Source: Lachnospiraceae bacterium (GTDB lineage: Bacteria > Bacillota > Clostridia > Lachnospirales > Lachnospiraceae). Taken from it: a stretch of DNA of 48,657 nucleotides. The first letter of the stretch is position 1, and each line of letters opens with the position of its first letter. The notes beneath the pieces were generated by a model, which saw nothing but the letters and a program-made list of their open reading frames with translations, had not been told where the DNA came from and did no database searches. Shown in pieces: positions 1 to 7,643 of the stretch. Location: assembly GCA_021772075.1 (NCBI GenBank), contig JAETNQ010000031.1, forward strand, positions 1 through 48,657, written 5' to 3'. The translations under genes were made by a program, and so were the position numbers.

Positions 1-122
1 GCAACTGCATAACCTTAACAATCTCAATATTCAATTTTTAAAGCAGCCACCGAAAGATGGCTTGTTTGTTGTGTGCTTAAGGTAATGGATACCCTCTACT
101 TTTCATTTTCAATCTTCTCCTT

Positions 123-845
123 TCAGCGTTCCGGTTCTTCATCCATACCGGTTTCTTCCTGTACTTCATTGCGGGTTATGCCATATTCTTTCTGAATACT
201 GTCCATATCAATCTCTGACAGGTTGTTTCCCAAATAGATTCCTCTGTCCCACTCAATCCCTCTTACAATGCAGTCCTGTGAATAAATTCCTTCTTTCGGA
301 TATCTTGCGTATGCCCTTGTACCCTCTGCAATCAGAAACTGTCCGCTTTTTAGCGCCATCAGAAACAGGTCATTTTGATTCAGCACCATAAGCACACTGT
401 AATCACTTCCGTTCAGATTATGCAGTACCTCGCCCTGCCTGAAATCATATTCCATCTTCTCATAATGCAGCGCTCCGATCAGCGGATGGCCCTCATGGTC
501 CATGTTGTAGGCAGTCAGCACATCCAGACATTCTTTTGTACAGCGGTCCTTATCAAAACTGACTTCTGCCGCTGTCATGTCATGGTTTTCCACAAGGAAA
601 TCCCGAAGTTCCCATTCATCCCGGCAGAATCTGGCGTGAAAAGTTTTATTTGCCGCCAGATATACTTCTGCACATTGGTTATTCTCTTTTGTCTGACAAA
701 GCTCCTGTACCACATGAGCCAGTTCTGTTTCTGAACCCTCAAATGCCCTAAGCAGGATTGCCATATAGTCCTCCATGCTTGAAAGATACTTATATTCCGT
801 ACCTTTATTATTATTTGTAATAAGCAGAACATCCTTTAGTTTCAA
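123..845 (-). CDS. Hypothetical mobile-element protein, 240 aa
   Basis: I do not recognise this protein. It is acidic and soluble-looking, with no signal peptide or membrane segment. It begins MKLKDVLLITNNN and ends in an acidic tail (EETGMDEEPER). The start is a TTG at 845: an AGGAGG Shine-Dalgarno lies six bases upstream, and the TTG overlaps the TGA of the preceding 110-aa gene, so the two are probably translationally coupled. It is the last gene of the relaxase transcription unit inside the window. A role accessory to mobilization is only a guess from position. Bases 1 to 122 beyond its stop hold a short hairpin (about 46 to 64, AGCCA/TGGCT) that could be a weak terminator, and nothing else I can identify. 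Confidence 0.75.
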   Translation of the reverse strand: MKLKDVLLITNNNKGTEYKYLSSMEDYMAILLRAFEGSETELAHVVQELCQTKENNQCAEVYLAANKTFHARFCRDEWELRDFLVENHDMTAAEVSFDKDRCTKECLDVLTAYNMDHEGHPLIGALHYEKMEYDFRQGEVLHNLNGSDYSVLMVLNQNDLFLMALKSGQFLIAEGTRAYARYPKEGIYSQDCIVRGIEWDRGIYLGNNLSEIDMDSIQKEYGITRNEVQEETGMDEEPER

Positions 846-1174
846 TCTGTACCTCCTCCCATTTTCTTTTTCAGAGACTGTGCGTACTGCCTGCCATATT
901 TCAGTTCCGCGACTTCATAAAGCATAGCAATCCCTCTTTCCAGCTTTTCTTCTGCCTTGGATTGTCCCTTCACATATTCCCTGTATTGTTTTCTGATTTC
1001 TTCAGAAGGAATGGATGCGTCCGTATGCCCCATCAGACGCTTGTAAAAATACCATGCACAATCTCCCGGAACGGCACCCATGATACAGTCCGTGCCGCCC
1101 CTTGTAAAAACATAGGGGCATCCCCTGCACGGATGCCCCTGACTCATGATTTCATTTTGCATTTTAATGTTCAT
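842..1174 (-). CDS. Hypothetical 110-aa cysteine-containing protein downstream of relaxase
   Basis: Small protein of unknown function. The N-terminal half has a cysteine cluster (CRGCPY near residue 17, then two more cysteines in GTDCIMG and GDCAWYF), which could bind a metal, followed by a charged helical C-terminal half. The start codon ATG at 1174 lies inside the end of the relaxase gene (11-base overlap) with AAAGGA just upstream, so it is cotranscribed and probably coupled with the relaxase. The end overlaps the next gene's TTG start. Position suggests a mobilization accessory protein, but nothing in the sequence proves it. Confidence 0.75.
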   Translation of the reverse strand: MNIKMQNEIMSQGHPCRGCPYVFTRGGTDCIMGAVPGDCAWYFYKRLMGHTDASIPSEEIRKQYREYVKGQSKAEEKLERGIAMLYEVAELKYGRQYAQSLKKKMGGGTD

Positions 1175-2375
1175 ATCCTTTATCCTGATTTTTTAAGAAC
1201 AATTCTTTTTTCGCCTCCTTCGACAGTTCTCCCGACATATCCTGTCCGTCAAGGAAATCTTCTTCCTGTTTCCAAACCGCCTGCGCCAGCATATCAAGAG
1301 CCTCCATTATCATTCTGGATGCCAGATATTCTCTGTGGCTCTTTAAGTATGCCTCTCCCCGTTTCTCCTTTTCCAGTCTGCATATCACCTTAACGCCGGA
1401 TAATACCCGGTTCGCCAGTATCTTCTCCGCTTCCTTTTCAAACTTTTTCTTTTGCTTTGAAAGCCATTCCTCATCCGCAGCATACAATCCCGCCATGCTG
1501 CACTTGGCATCTACATACCGCTCAAAGCATTTTCTGATCTCCGGTATCTCCAAAAGCAGGAATTGTACCAATTCGTCCGTCTCTTCCCTGCTCTCCGGCG
1601 GTAAAAAAACATATGCAATCCTTCCGTGTTCCAGTATCATAGTCCGAAGTGCAAAGAGCCTCTCTGAAAGTTCCGATAGTATCTTTTTGTCAAAAGAAAT
1701 TCCCTGTTCCAGTTCTTCTTCCAGCCATTTTTCCGCCGCCTGAAATCTGCCGGGGCTTTTACACCGCAGTTCTTCTTCAAATTCTTCCACCAGCTCATCC
1801 GTTATCCGGCGCATTTCCTGTACTGCAAAATCTTTCTCTTTTGCAAAGGCAAGTATCTTTTCCGCAAAAGTGTCCTTTATCATCTGCTTTCGGATGGCAT
1901 TGGGTATCTGCGGCGGTGTAAACGGATTCTTCACTCTTACAGACTTGTCCCAGAACACCACATGAATATGAGGGTGGCTCTTTTCCCCATGCACCGCAGC
2001 CGCCCATTGCAGGTTTTCCCGTCTGATGCCGTTTTTCTCCGCAATCGTCATGATGTGGTTATCAATATATCTCTGCCAGCTTTTCTGATCCTTTAGAAGA
2101 AGCTCTTTTGCTGTATCTTCTGCAAAGGACACCACGCTGCGGTACATGAGGATTCCCTTTTTAGAATTGGCATAAGATAGCTTTGCCACATCCTTCCAGT
2201 CCTCAAATTCTGTAACCGCTCCCGGCTCCAGTTTTCCGAAAAGCCCATGATTCATATTTTCATTCTTCAAAACCCTTGGTCTGGTTGCGATATACCGGAT
2301 ATGGGCATAGTTAGCTCCCGGTGTATCCTTTTTGTTTGGATGCCGGAAACGCTGCTTATACACTAAGATTGACAT
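1164..2375 (-). CDS. MobL/MobP-type relaxase
   Basis: Probable DNA-nicking relaxase that starts conjugative transfer by cutting at oriT and staying covalently bound to the strand. The 403-aa protein begins MSILVYKQRFRHPNK, has the early stretch NYAHIRYIATRPRV, and carries the HUH-type metal-binding motif HPHIHVVFWD at about residues 131 to 140. This arrangement resembles the MobL relaxase family of Clostridia plasmids and ICEs. The C-terminal half is charged and helical. The catalytic tyrosine cannot be assigned with certainty; Y28 and Y33 are candidates. The start ATG at 2375 has AAAGGG upstream. The gene is divergent from the PemK-like gene, with a 90-base shared region between them. Confidence 0.8.
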   Translation of the reverse strand: MSILVYKQRFRHPNKKDTPGANYAHIRYIATRPRVLKNENMNHGLFGKLEPGAVTEFEDWKDVAKLSYANSKKGILMYRSVVSFAEDTAKELLLKDQKSWQRYIDNHIMTIAEKNGIRRENLQWAAAVHGEKSHPHIHVVFWDKSVRVKNPFTPPQIPNAIRKQMIKDTFAEKILAFAKEKDFAVQEMRRITDELVEEFEEELRCKSPGRFQAAEKWLEEELEQGISFDKKILSELSERLFALRTMILEHGRIAYVFLPPESREETDELVQFLLLEIPEIRKCFERYVDAKCSMAGLYAADEEWLSKQKKKFEKEAEKILANRVLSGVKVICRLEKEKRGEAYLKSHREYLASRMIMEALDMLAQAVWKQEEDFLDGQDMSGELSKEAKKELFLKNQDKGYEH

Positions 2376-2404
2376 TGTTTTTTCCCTTTCTCCGCGTTAT
2401 TTTG

Positions 2405-2444
2405 TTGTACTCTGTCACATTATCTGCTAAAATTAGGAGTACAA
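2405..2444 (+). promoter_or_regulatory. Promoter and inverted-repeat operator of the PemK-like gene
   Basis: TTGTAC at 2405-2410 and TAAAAT at 2428-2433 are separated by 17 bases. A perfect 8-bp inverted repeat (TTGTACTC at 2405-2412, GAGTACAA at 2437-2444) covers the -35 box and the region just downstream of the -10 box. This spacing suits binding of a dimeric repressor that would block this promoter, and perhaps the divergent relaxase promoter as well. Autoregulation by the toxin-like protein or another element-encoded regulator is inferred. Confidence 0.6.
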
Positions 2445-2464
2445 ACCCGCAAAGGAGAATTGCC

Positions 2465-3148
2465 TTGAAACATACAGCAACATTAGAAGATACGCGCCAT
2501 TCCTTTGATGAAATGGCTTCCTCATTACAAAATCATTTCAGGCAGATTGATACGGAAAACCCGGAAAACGTCAAACTTGCCAACGAATACTATAAATGGA
2601 CTTCCTTAAAAACAAATCTGATCCTGAATGAAAAAGCCTTTCAAATCCCCTCCTCCGCCCTGCCCAATGTCATCAAGCCATCTGCATTTGAATGGCTGCA
2701 CGGCGATAAACAGGCAGTGGTGTCAAAATACTATCAGTACGATAAAGCCACCGATAAATATGTGATTGCCGTCAAAAAAAGCATTGTGCCGGAACCGGAT
2801 ATTGAATTGATTATGCGCTCTCTTGTGCTGATTCGGAAAGCTGTTGTCTGGGTAGATTTCGGTTATAATATCGGCACGGAATTTGGCGGCAGGCATCCGG
2901 CAATCATACTGAAAAATTTAAAGGATTCCCTGATTGTTATTCCTTTATCTTCCCAGTCGCCGAAAAACATAGATTATAGCGTTAAAGTAGATAAAGTCTA
3001 CGGTTTTCCCGAAATGCCGCGCTGGGCAAACGTAACAAGGATTACGCAGATAAGCCTCTCCAGAGTCCACTTTGAGAAGTTCGGTGATGTAAAACCCGCT
3101 GTATTATGGGAAATCCGTGAAAAACTGGTTTCATGCGGTATTATTTAG
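2465..3148 (+). CDS. PemK/MazF-like protein with N-terminal extension
   Basis: A PemK/MazF-type fold is recognisable in the C-terminal half (VWVDFGYNIGTEFGGRHP, then VIPLSS and WANVTRITQISLSR), the pattern of this endoribonuclease toxin family. The family is usually about 110 to 120 aa; this protein is 227 aa, with about 110 extra N-terminal residues of unknown role. I chose the TTG at 2465 because AAAGGAG sits seven bases upstream, just after a good promoter; the open frame extends further but lacks a ribosome site. It is the only plus-strand gene in the element, and no separate antitoxin gene lies beside it. The extension may act as a built-in antitoxin or regulator, but that is inference. 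Confidence 0.8.
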   Translation: MKHTATLEDTRHSFDEMASSLQNHFRQIDTENPENVKLANEYYKWTSLKTNLILNEKAFQIPSSALPNVIKPSAFEWLHGDKQAVVSKYYQYDKATDKYVIAVKKSIVPEPDIELIMRSLVLIRKAVVWVDFGYNIGTEFGGRHPAIILKNLKDSLIVIPLSSQSPKNIDYSVKVDKVYGFPEMPRWANVTRITQISLSRVHFEKFGDVKPAVLWEIREKLVSCGII

Positions 3149-3184
3149 GCTTTTTCTGCATACTTTATTACTGCTACAAAATGT

Positions 3185-3213
3185 TTGACATCACTGCTGC
3201 TTTGTGCTAGTAT
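3185..3213 (+). promoter_or_regulatory. Strong sigma-A promoter for a candidate small RNA
   Basis: TTGACA (3185-3190) and TAGTAT (3208-3213) are 17 bases apart, close to consensus. No open reading frame follows before a terminator about 45 bases downstream of the predicted start point. Confidence 0.65.
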
Positions 3214-3219
3214 GATGTT

Positions 3220-3285
3220 GTAAACGCAGGAGCGATCCTGGTAATTTTGTAACCGTGAAGCCGTCATTTATGGCGGCTTCTTTTC
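3220..3285 (+). ncRNA. Candidate small RNA of about 65 nt
   Basis: From a near-consensus promoter the predicted transcript starts near 3220, folds a first hairpin (CAGGA at 3227-3231, TCCTG at 3236-3240, four-base loop), has a single-stranded U-rich spacer, and ends in an intrinsic terminator (GAAGCCG at 3257-3263, CGGCTTC at 3274-3280, then TTTT). No start codon behind a ribosome site is visible. It lies between the convergent ends of the PemK-like gene and a minus-strand operon. It could be an antisense or counter-transcribed regulator, an RNA partner of the PemK-like protein, or only a promoter pointing into a terminator. I cannot match it to a known RNA family. Confidence 0.5.
3257..3284 (+). 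terminator. Intrinsic terminator after the PemK-like gene and small RNA
   Basis: A perfect 7-bp GC-rich stem (GAAGCCG/CGGCTTC) with a 10-base loop is followed by TTTT. It lies between converging genes and could also stop minus-strand transcription, since the opposite strand has AAGAAGCCG followed downstream by a less U-rich stretch. Confidence 0.7.
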
Positions 3286-3322
3286 GTACTATAATATATT
3301 TGATACCGTTTTCACTGCTTTT

Positions 3323-3799
3323 CTATTGCTCCCAATCTTCCTCTCCCTGCCGTGTCTGTTCTTCTTCCCTGCACACCCTCTCATACTCCGACATCATTGC
3401 CGCATACCGCACCGTTTCCTCCAAAAGACCAGCGATTCCAGTTTTACTGCTTGGTTCTGTACGATCGAACTTCCGGTAAAATTCATACTCTCCACCCGGC
3501 TTCGGTGCAAGCATATCCAGGAACTCACGGTAGCCATAAGGACAGCTGCGGTTCACAGCAATGCTTACATGATTGACAGCCCCCAGACTGTCACCATCCT
3601 TTATCCGTGCAAGAATGGCCTTTCCAGCTTCATCAAGAGCCTCCATCGTAACTTTTATCTCCCCATTCCCAAGCGCCGGTATTTTTGACATGGACTGTCC
3701 TATACCAATACTCGCAAGCTGTACCGCAAGCTTATCCATCCTTATGGGCATCTGCGTATGCAGACAATCCCCCTCACGCTCCACAAATACATCTAACAT
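3323..3799 (-). CDS. Hypothetical mobile-element protein, 158 aa
   Basis: I do not recognise the family. The protein begins MLDVFVEREGDCLHTQ, has a middle with SIAVNRSCPYGYREFLDML, and ends in a glutamate-rich helix. No membrane segment or signal peptide is seen. The ATG at 3799 follows GGAGAG, which lies in the last codons of the upstream 164-aa gene; the two genes nearly touch (2-base gap), so they are one transcription unit. It is the last gene before the convergent PemK-like gene. Small proteins in this position in ICEs are sometimes anti-restriction factors, but no motif supports that here. Confidence 0.7.
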   Translation of the reverse strand: MLDVFVEREGDCLHTQMPIRMDKLAVQLASIGIGQSMSKIPALGNGEIKVTMEALDEAGKAILARIKDGDSLGAVNHVSIAVNRSCPYGYREFLDMLAPKPGGEYEFYRKFDRTEPSSKTGIAGLLEETVRYAAMMSEYERVCREEEQTRQGEEDWEQ

Positions 3800-3801
3800 T
3801 C

Positions 3802-4296
3802 TTATCTCTCCATTTCCTCCGTATCTGCTTCTTCCATCTGAACCGCCAACCGCTCTCCCATTCTTTGCAGTCCTTCGTATATACTCTTTGTTTTCTCATA
3901 AGGTGCTGCATCCAAAAGCAGCTCCGGCTCTCCACTTTCATTCTCCTGTATCTGCACAGAAACCTCTCCACTGGATATGAAGATAGCGTTGCAGGCAATC
4001 TCCATCCACGGATAGGTAAGACGGGACAGTTCATGGGGCGTGGCGGTCGTCCTGCTGTTCCACGAGAAAAGGTTATGTGCCATAGACAAAAGCTGGCTCT
4101 GGTACTCCTCCAGATTTCCTTTACATGACCTTTTGATTTTGTCAAAGGAAATACCATATGGATCCACACATTTTTTTGCTGCCTCAAAAAGCTCCGGTAC
4201 ACTGGATAAAATATAAAAGGCTGCCCGATAGTCAGAATCCAGTTTCTTCCCTTTGGTCAGCCCTACAAGATACTCATATTTTTGTGCATGATTCAT
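3802..4296 (-). CDS. Hypothetical mobile-element protein, 164 aa
   Basis: Unrecognised soluble protein starting MNHAQKYEYLVGLTKGKK. It looks mainly alpha-helical, with an acidic C-terminus (EEADTEEMER). One central segment (SLMAHNLFSWNS-like, then TPHELSRLTYPWMEIACNAIF) could form a small globular domain. The ATG at 4296 is preceded by GAGAG at close range. It lies downstream of the DUF5688 gene (54-base gap) and directly upstream of the 158-aa gene, so all three are likely cotranscribed. Confidence 0.72.
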   Translation of the reverse strand: MNHAQKYEYLVGLTKGKKLDSDYRAAFYILSSVPELFEAAKKCVDPYGISFDKIKRSCKGNLEEYQSQLLSMAHNLFSWNSRTTATPHELSRLTYPWMEIACNAIFISSGEVSVQIQENESGEPELLLDAAPYEKTKSIYEGLQRMGERLAVQMEEADTEEMER

Positions 4297-4350
4297 CTCT
4301 CGTTATCCTCCATTCCTCAAATAAATCTAGGACCATTTTATTTTCTGCTC

Positions 4351-5364
4351 TTACCCCTCCATATAATAACCTGCTTCCCTATCTTCTTCTAAACTCTCAT
4401 CTTGTCCATGCATTCCCGACATCTCTGCAATAAATTCCTTTGTCTGGCTGGGTTCTGTTGCCATGGTCAATTTCTGCTGCTTATAATCATAACAATACAC
4501 TTCATCCGACAGCACCTCTTCCGGATCAACCTGGGTTCTGTTGATTTCCATTACCATACGTTGAAGTTCCTCTGCACTCATCTCTCCATTGTCCTTTACT
4601 AAAATGAGTTCGTGGATGCTGCTTGGCAGAATAAAAAAGTTACTCCCCGTTGCCTCTCCAATCTCCTGTAACAGATTCGGATAAAGCATGACCGTTGCAC
4701 CGTTCATCTTGGCATCATTAGTAAGGACATACTGCTCATAAGGCGAAAGTACTCTGTTTTTTGCTTCTTCCTCATCACGACCTGATAAAATTGTCATTAT
4801 GTTGAACATATCCGGTTTGAAAAGACTCTCTGTATCTTTTAATGCCTGTTCATACAACGCTTCCTCAGAGATTCCCCACATTTCTAACATATTTTCTTTT
4901 ACAAGAAAACTTGCCGTTCCTATTTCTTTCCTGTTTTCACAAAGAACCCGCACAACTGCTGTTATGTCAGTATCAGGTATGTCCTTATGTACAGCATCCT
5001 TCAAATAATTTTGATTGCTGTCCCTGTTCAATACAGTTACATACAGCCTGCTCTTTACGCTTTCATAATCATCTGCATGGAAAGACAGCCACCCTGCACT
5101 CTCTGCCATACTTTCCTGATGTGTCTTTGCAAGAGCAGCCAAAATGCTATCCATATCCCGTCCATTTTGATGCATCTGATAATATCCATCCAGATAAATA
5201 GTCGGAACTATTCTGTCCACCGGACGTTTAATACACACTGCCTGAAATTTCTGATCATTATTCTTTGTTACTTCCTGTATCATTACTTCTGCATTTGCAT
5301 ATTCTTCCGGTAGGAAAGACAAAATCTGCTCCTTTACCAGTTCCATAAATTTTTCGTAAGTCAT
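4351..5364 (-). CDS. DUF5688 family protein
   Basis: The 337-aa protein begins MTYEKFMELVKEQI and has the early pattern of an LP..Y segment, a VTKNND turn, and PTIYLDGYYQMHQNG, which I recognise as DUF5688, a family common in Lachnospiraceae mobile elements. The biochemical function is unknown. Later segments (AKMNGATVMLYPNLL, ILPSSIHELILV) match the conserved C-terminal half of that family. No membrane segment is seen. The start ATG at 5364 is set by GGAGG six bases upstream. A 32-base gap separates it from the 88-aa gene upstream, which suggests cotranscription. Confidence 0.82.
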   Translation of the reverse strand: MTYEKFMELVKEQILSFLPEEYANAEVMIQEVTKNNDQKFQAVCIKRPVDRIVPTIYLDGYYQMHQNGRDMDSILAALAKTHQESMAESAGWLSFHADDYESVKSRLYVTVLNRDSNQNYLKDAVHKDIPDTDITAVVRVLCENRKEIGTASFLVKENMLEMWGISEEALYEQALKDTESLFKPDMFNIMTILSGRDEEEAKNRVLSPYEQYVLTNDAKMNGATVMLYPNLLQEIGEATGSNFFILPSSIHELILVKDNGEMSAEELQRMVMEINRTQVDPEEVLSDEVYCYDYKQQKLTMATEPSQTKEFIAEMSGMHGQDESLEEDREAGYYMEG

Positions 5365-5396
5365 GGTTTACCTCCGATTTTGCTTTTATTGTTTTT

Positions 5397-5663
5397 CTAA
5401 ATTTTATCAGCCAGCTCCCGCAGATTCGCTGTATCCTGCAGGAAACTGTTGATCTGAAAATCCTTTTTCTGCATATAATCCACACCCAGCTTGACTGCTT
5501 CAGAAAGCATCTGATCGAAATCGTCCTCACTCCCCTCATTGGCAAGGTTCATCAGAACCTTAATGAGAAGAAAGAAGATTGCTCCATTGATCTTCCCTAT
5601 CTTCATCAGCATCTTTGCAAGCCGATCCGTGTCATGGTCTGCAATCGCCTTGATTTCGTCCAC
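5397..5663 (-). CDS. Hypothetical 88-aa protein next to the ribbon-helix-helix gene
   Basis: Small, mostly helical protein (MDEIKAIADHDTDRLAK, then a hydrophobic helix IFFLLIKVLMNLA). The hydrophobic stretch is short and could be a helix core rather than a membrane segment. The start is a GTG at 5663 with TAGGAG upstream, 21 bases after the stop of the ribbon-helix-helix gene. The pairing suggests a two-gene unit: the DNA-binding protein plus a partner. A relaxosome accessory role or a toxin-antitoxin-like pair are both possible; no motif decides. Confidence 0.65.
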   Translation of the reverse strand: MDEIKAIADHDTDRLAKMLMKIGKINGAIFFLLIKVLMNLANEGSEDDFDQMLSEAVKLGVDYMQKKDFQINSFLQDTANLRELADKI

Positions 5664-5684
5664 ATGATATACTGCTGTAATCTC

Positions 5685-5882
5685 CTACCGGATGATGCGG
5701 GCAATAAAGTCTATATCCTCCCGGCTTCCTTCTATGGAAAGCCCTTTCTCCACATATCCCCGCACCAGTTCCGATGTCGTGGTATGGTTTTTGGCTGCCA
5801 GCTTATCCAGCGTTTCCAAAGTCTCCGTTGTAAAATTGATAGAACGCTTCTGTGTCGGCTTTTTGATACTTCCACCTCCCAT
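5685..5882 (-). CDS. Ribbon-helix-helix DNA-binding protein, 65 aa
   Basis: The protein has the classic short RHH layout: a basic arm (KKPTQKRSINF as the beta strand), then two helices (TLETLDKLAAKNHT and TSELVRGYVEKGLS). RHH dimers bind inverted or direct repeats as repressors, antitoxins, partition factors or MobC-like relaxosome proteins. The ATG at 5882 is used, with AGGA about ten bases upstream; curiously a much better GGGAGG lies inside codons 2 to 4 with no ATG/GTG/TTG start at proper spacing after it. Directly upstream is the hairpin array at 5899 to 6053, a plausible binding target. Confidence 0.78.
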   Translation of the reverse strand: MGGGSIKKPTQKRSINFTTETLETLDKLAAKNHTTTSELVRGYVEKGLSIEGSREDIDFIARIIR

Positions 5883-5898
5883 TTACGGTTCTTCCTGC

Positions 5899-6053
5899 AA
5901 GGGTTCTGACAAGAACCCTACGCATTATGAGATAATCCCGTTGCAGGCTTTGCCTGCAAGCTGTTTTCCGGCGGTGTGGAACCCGCCTATTCCCGCCTTA
6001 ACCTCCAAGCCAAGCTTGGTGTCAAGGCCGGTGTGCCACGGGCACACCCGGCC
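5899..6053. repeat. Array of five hairpins upstream of the RHH gene; candidate oriT or structured leader
   Basis: The 212-base gap between the 177-aa gene and the RHH gene is packed with inverted repeats: AGGGTTCT/AGAACCCT (5900-5907, 5912-5919), TTGCAGGC/GCCTGCAA (5941-5948, 5952-5959), GGCGG/CCGCC (5970-5974, 5983-5987), CCAAGC/GCTTGG (6005-6010, 6014-6019), and a 12-bp stem with one bulge GGCCGGTGTGCC/GGCACACCCGGCC (6026-6037, 6041-6053). Most loops are three or four bases. Such a set next to a RHH gene in a mobilizable element fits an oriT or a regulatory RNA. No nic site can be pointed out. Confidence 0.55.
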
Positions 6054-6094
6054 GCAGAGCAGCCTTTTCCCATAAAAAGCGGAAAAATAGTCTC

Positions 6095-6628
6095 TTATGG
6101 TTCCATGCCCTCGATCTCTGCCCCGATACCTTCAGCTGCCCTGTCCTGCAGCAATTTAGCAAAATACTCCATCGCTTCCGCTTCTTCCGGTTTCAGCACA
6201 AGCTCGACATTGTGCTTCTCATAAGTACACCCACGTCCATTCAGCATAAGGGAACATTCTGCGGCAATCCGGGACATCCAAAAGAATGCGTCTGCACCTT
6301 CCTGCAAAGTCTTTCCCGTAGCAAACCGCAGGCTTTTTTGCTCTCCATCTTCATCGCAGTAAATCAGGTCAATATCCAGATAAATCCCTTCACTACCGCC
6401 AAAATTAGGAACACACAGGGCAAAGTTGAAGTCCGGCAGCTCCCTTGCTTTCGTCCTCATATCCATATCGTACAGAAAATACTCATCCGGAAGCATCCCT
6501 TTTTCTTTCAGATGAGCCTCCAGTTTCTCAAATGTCTCTTTTGCATCCGCCATTCCGATATGCCTTACACGATGCTGTTCATCCGGCTCACTCCACCGTT
6601 CTAAATCAAAAGTCTTTATTTTTTCCAT
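6095..6628 (-). CDS. Hypothetical mobile-element protein, 177 aa
   Basis: Unrecognised soluble acidic protein beginning MEKIKTFDLERWSEPDE, with an alpha/beta look (FNFALCVPNFGGSEGIYLDIDLIYC as two strands) and a charged C-terminus. The ATG at 6628 follows the stop of the DUF4314 gene directly (TAAATG) and uses the GGAG in that gene's final codons as ribosome site, so the two are translationally linked. Its own stop is followed by the hairpin array. Function unknown. Confidence 0.72.
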   Translation of the reverse strand: MEKIKTFDLERWSEPDEQHRVRHIGMADAKETFEKLEAHLKEKGMLPDEYFLYDMDMRTKARELPDFNFALCVPNFGGSEGIYLDIDLIYCDEDGEQKSLRFATGKTLQEGADAFFWMSRIAAECSLMLNGRGCTYEKHNVELVLKPEEAEAMEYFAKLLQDRAAEGIGAEIEGMEP

Positions 6629-6910
6629 TTACCGCTCCATTTCCTCCTCATTCTCCAGATTATCCTCATACGACTCCTCTGCCTGCTCCGGCAGTATGCA
6701 AAAATCGTCAACCCCTGGAACAAGCGCTAAAGATCTGCCGTTTTCCCATGCCATGTATAGCTGCCCCTGGTCATCCACATGGTCTACGATTCCTTTTAGT
6801 CCGGGCGGCATATCTCTCTCGTCCATATATTCCAGTTCAATTCTCGTCCCTACCGGATACCGTCTGCGGATTTCGTCTACCTCTTTCTGCGTTTTCCAAC
6901 CATTCATCAT
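6629..6910 (-). CDS. DUF4314 family protein
   Basis: The 93-aa protein has the compact pattern RYPVGTRIELEYMDERDMPPGLKG, VDDQGQLYMAWENG and SLALVPGVDDFCIL, which matches DUF4314, a small beta-rich family widespread in Clostridia mobile elements. Molecular role unknown. The C-terminus is strongly acidic. Two ATG codons (6910 and 6907) are possible with GGAG about ten bases upstream; 6910 is given. It lies 21 bases after the 231-aa gene and abuts the 177-aa gene, so it is in the same operon. Confidence 0.82.
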   Translation of the reverse strand: MMNGWKTQKEVDEIRRRYPVGTRIELEYMDERDMPPGLKGIVDHVDDQGQLYMAWENGRSLALVPGVDDFCILPEQAEESYEDNLENEEEMER

Positions 6911-6931
6911 GCTTACACTTCTCCTTTCCCG

Positions 6932-7627
6932 CTATCTTTCTTCCTGAAAAGTCTCGTCCGCTTCCAAAGATGCTGCCAAGTCCTGCCGGATATCTGCTCT
7001 GCTCCCTCTCACGGATGTGCCATGGGTGCTGTATTCCTCAAAGAACTTCTCCTCCATTTCCATACTGCAGCAGGCAATCCTGCCACCCCTCGGAAACAGG
7101 AAATGCAGCGTATTGCCGGATGTCTCCTGCTCCAAAGGTACACCGTCCATAATCCCATCCACATCGCCTATAAAACACTGAGGGCTGTTTAAGATATTCC
7201 GCACCAGATAGACAGGAAGCTGCACCTGCCACAAGCCATAATCATCTTCTCCATGGCGCCAGAGGACATTTACCAGCTCATAATATTCTCCCCCGTCAAT
7301 CTGTTCCTTGGTATGGTACAGAAACGGATTGTCTGTTTCCATTTCTGTCCGCAAACGAATGATCTCCATCAGCCGTTCCACATCTTTTCTTACATTCTCC
7401 GGCACTTCCCCGTCTATGCAGCTGCCGTTTCTAAAGGGATCTGCCACACAGTCAATGTCAACAATCTTAGAATCCATGCCAAGCTGTACCGCATCCGCAA
7501 GGCTCATGTCAAAATATTCTTCCGCTTTTTCTTCCGTTTTGCACTGATACAAAAGAAGCCGGGTTAAGATTCCCTTGATTTCCCTCTGCATCTCATCCGG
7601 CAACTGGCATACATATACCGGTCTCAT
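6932..7627 (-). CDS. Hypothetical mobile-element protein, 231 aa
   Basis: Unrecognised protein starting MRPVYVCQLPDEMQREIK. The first half is helical and charged; the second has mixed strands (GLWQVQLPVYLVRNIL, TLHFLFPRGGRIACCS). No membrane segment. The start ATG at 7627 is firm, with GGAGG six bases upstream. It lies 16 bases downstream of the primase-like gene, part of the same long operon. The element's replication and transfer block is its only functional context. Confidence 0.72.
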   Translation of the reverse strand: MRPVYVCQLPDEMQREIKGILTRLLLYQCKTEEKAEEYFDMSLADAVQLGMDSKIVDIDCVADPFRNGSCIDGEVPENVRKDVERLMEIIRLRTEMETDNPFLYHTKEQIDGGEYYELVNVLWRHGEDDYGLWQVQLPVYLVRNILNSPQCFIGDVDGIMDGVPLEQETSGNTLHFLFPRGGRIACCSMEMEEKFFEEYSTHGTSVRGSRADIRQDLAASLEADETFQEER

Positions 7628-7643
7628 TCTCTACCTCCAGTCT

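Noticed and set aside
2321-2464. Longer N-terminus for the PemK-like protein
   Set aside because: Covers the promoter and operator and overlaps the divergent relaxase start; the TTG at 2465 has the proper ribosome site.
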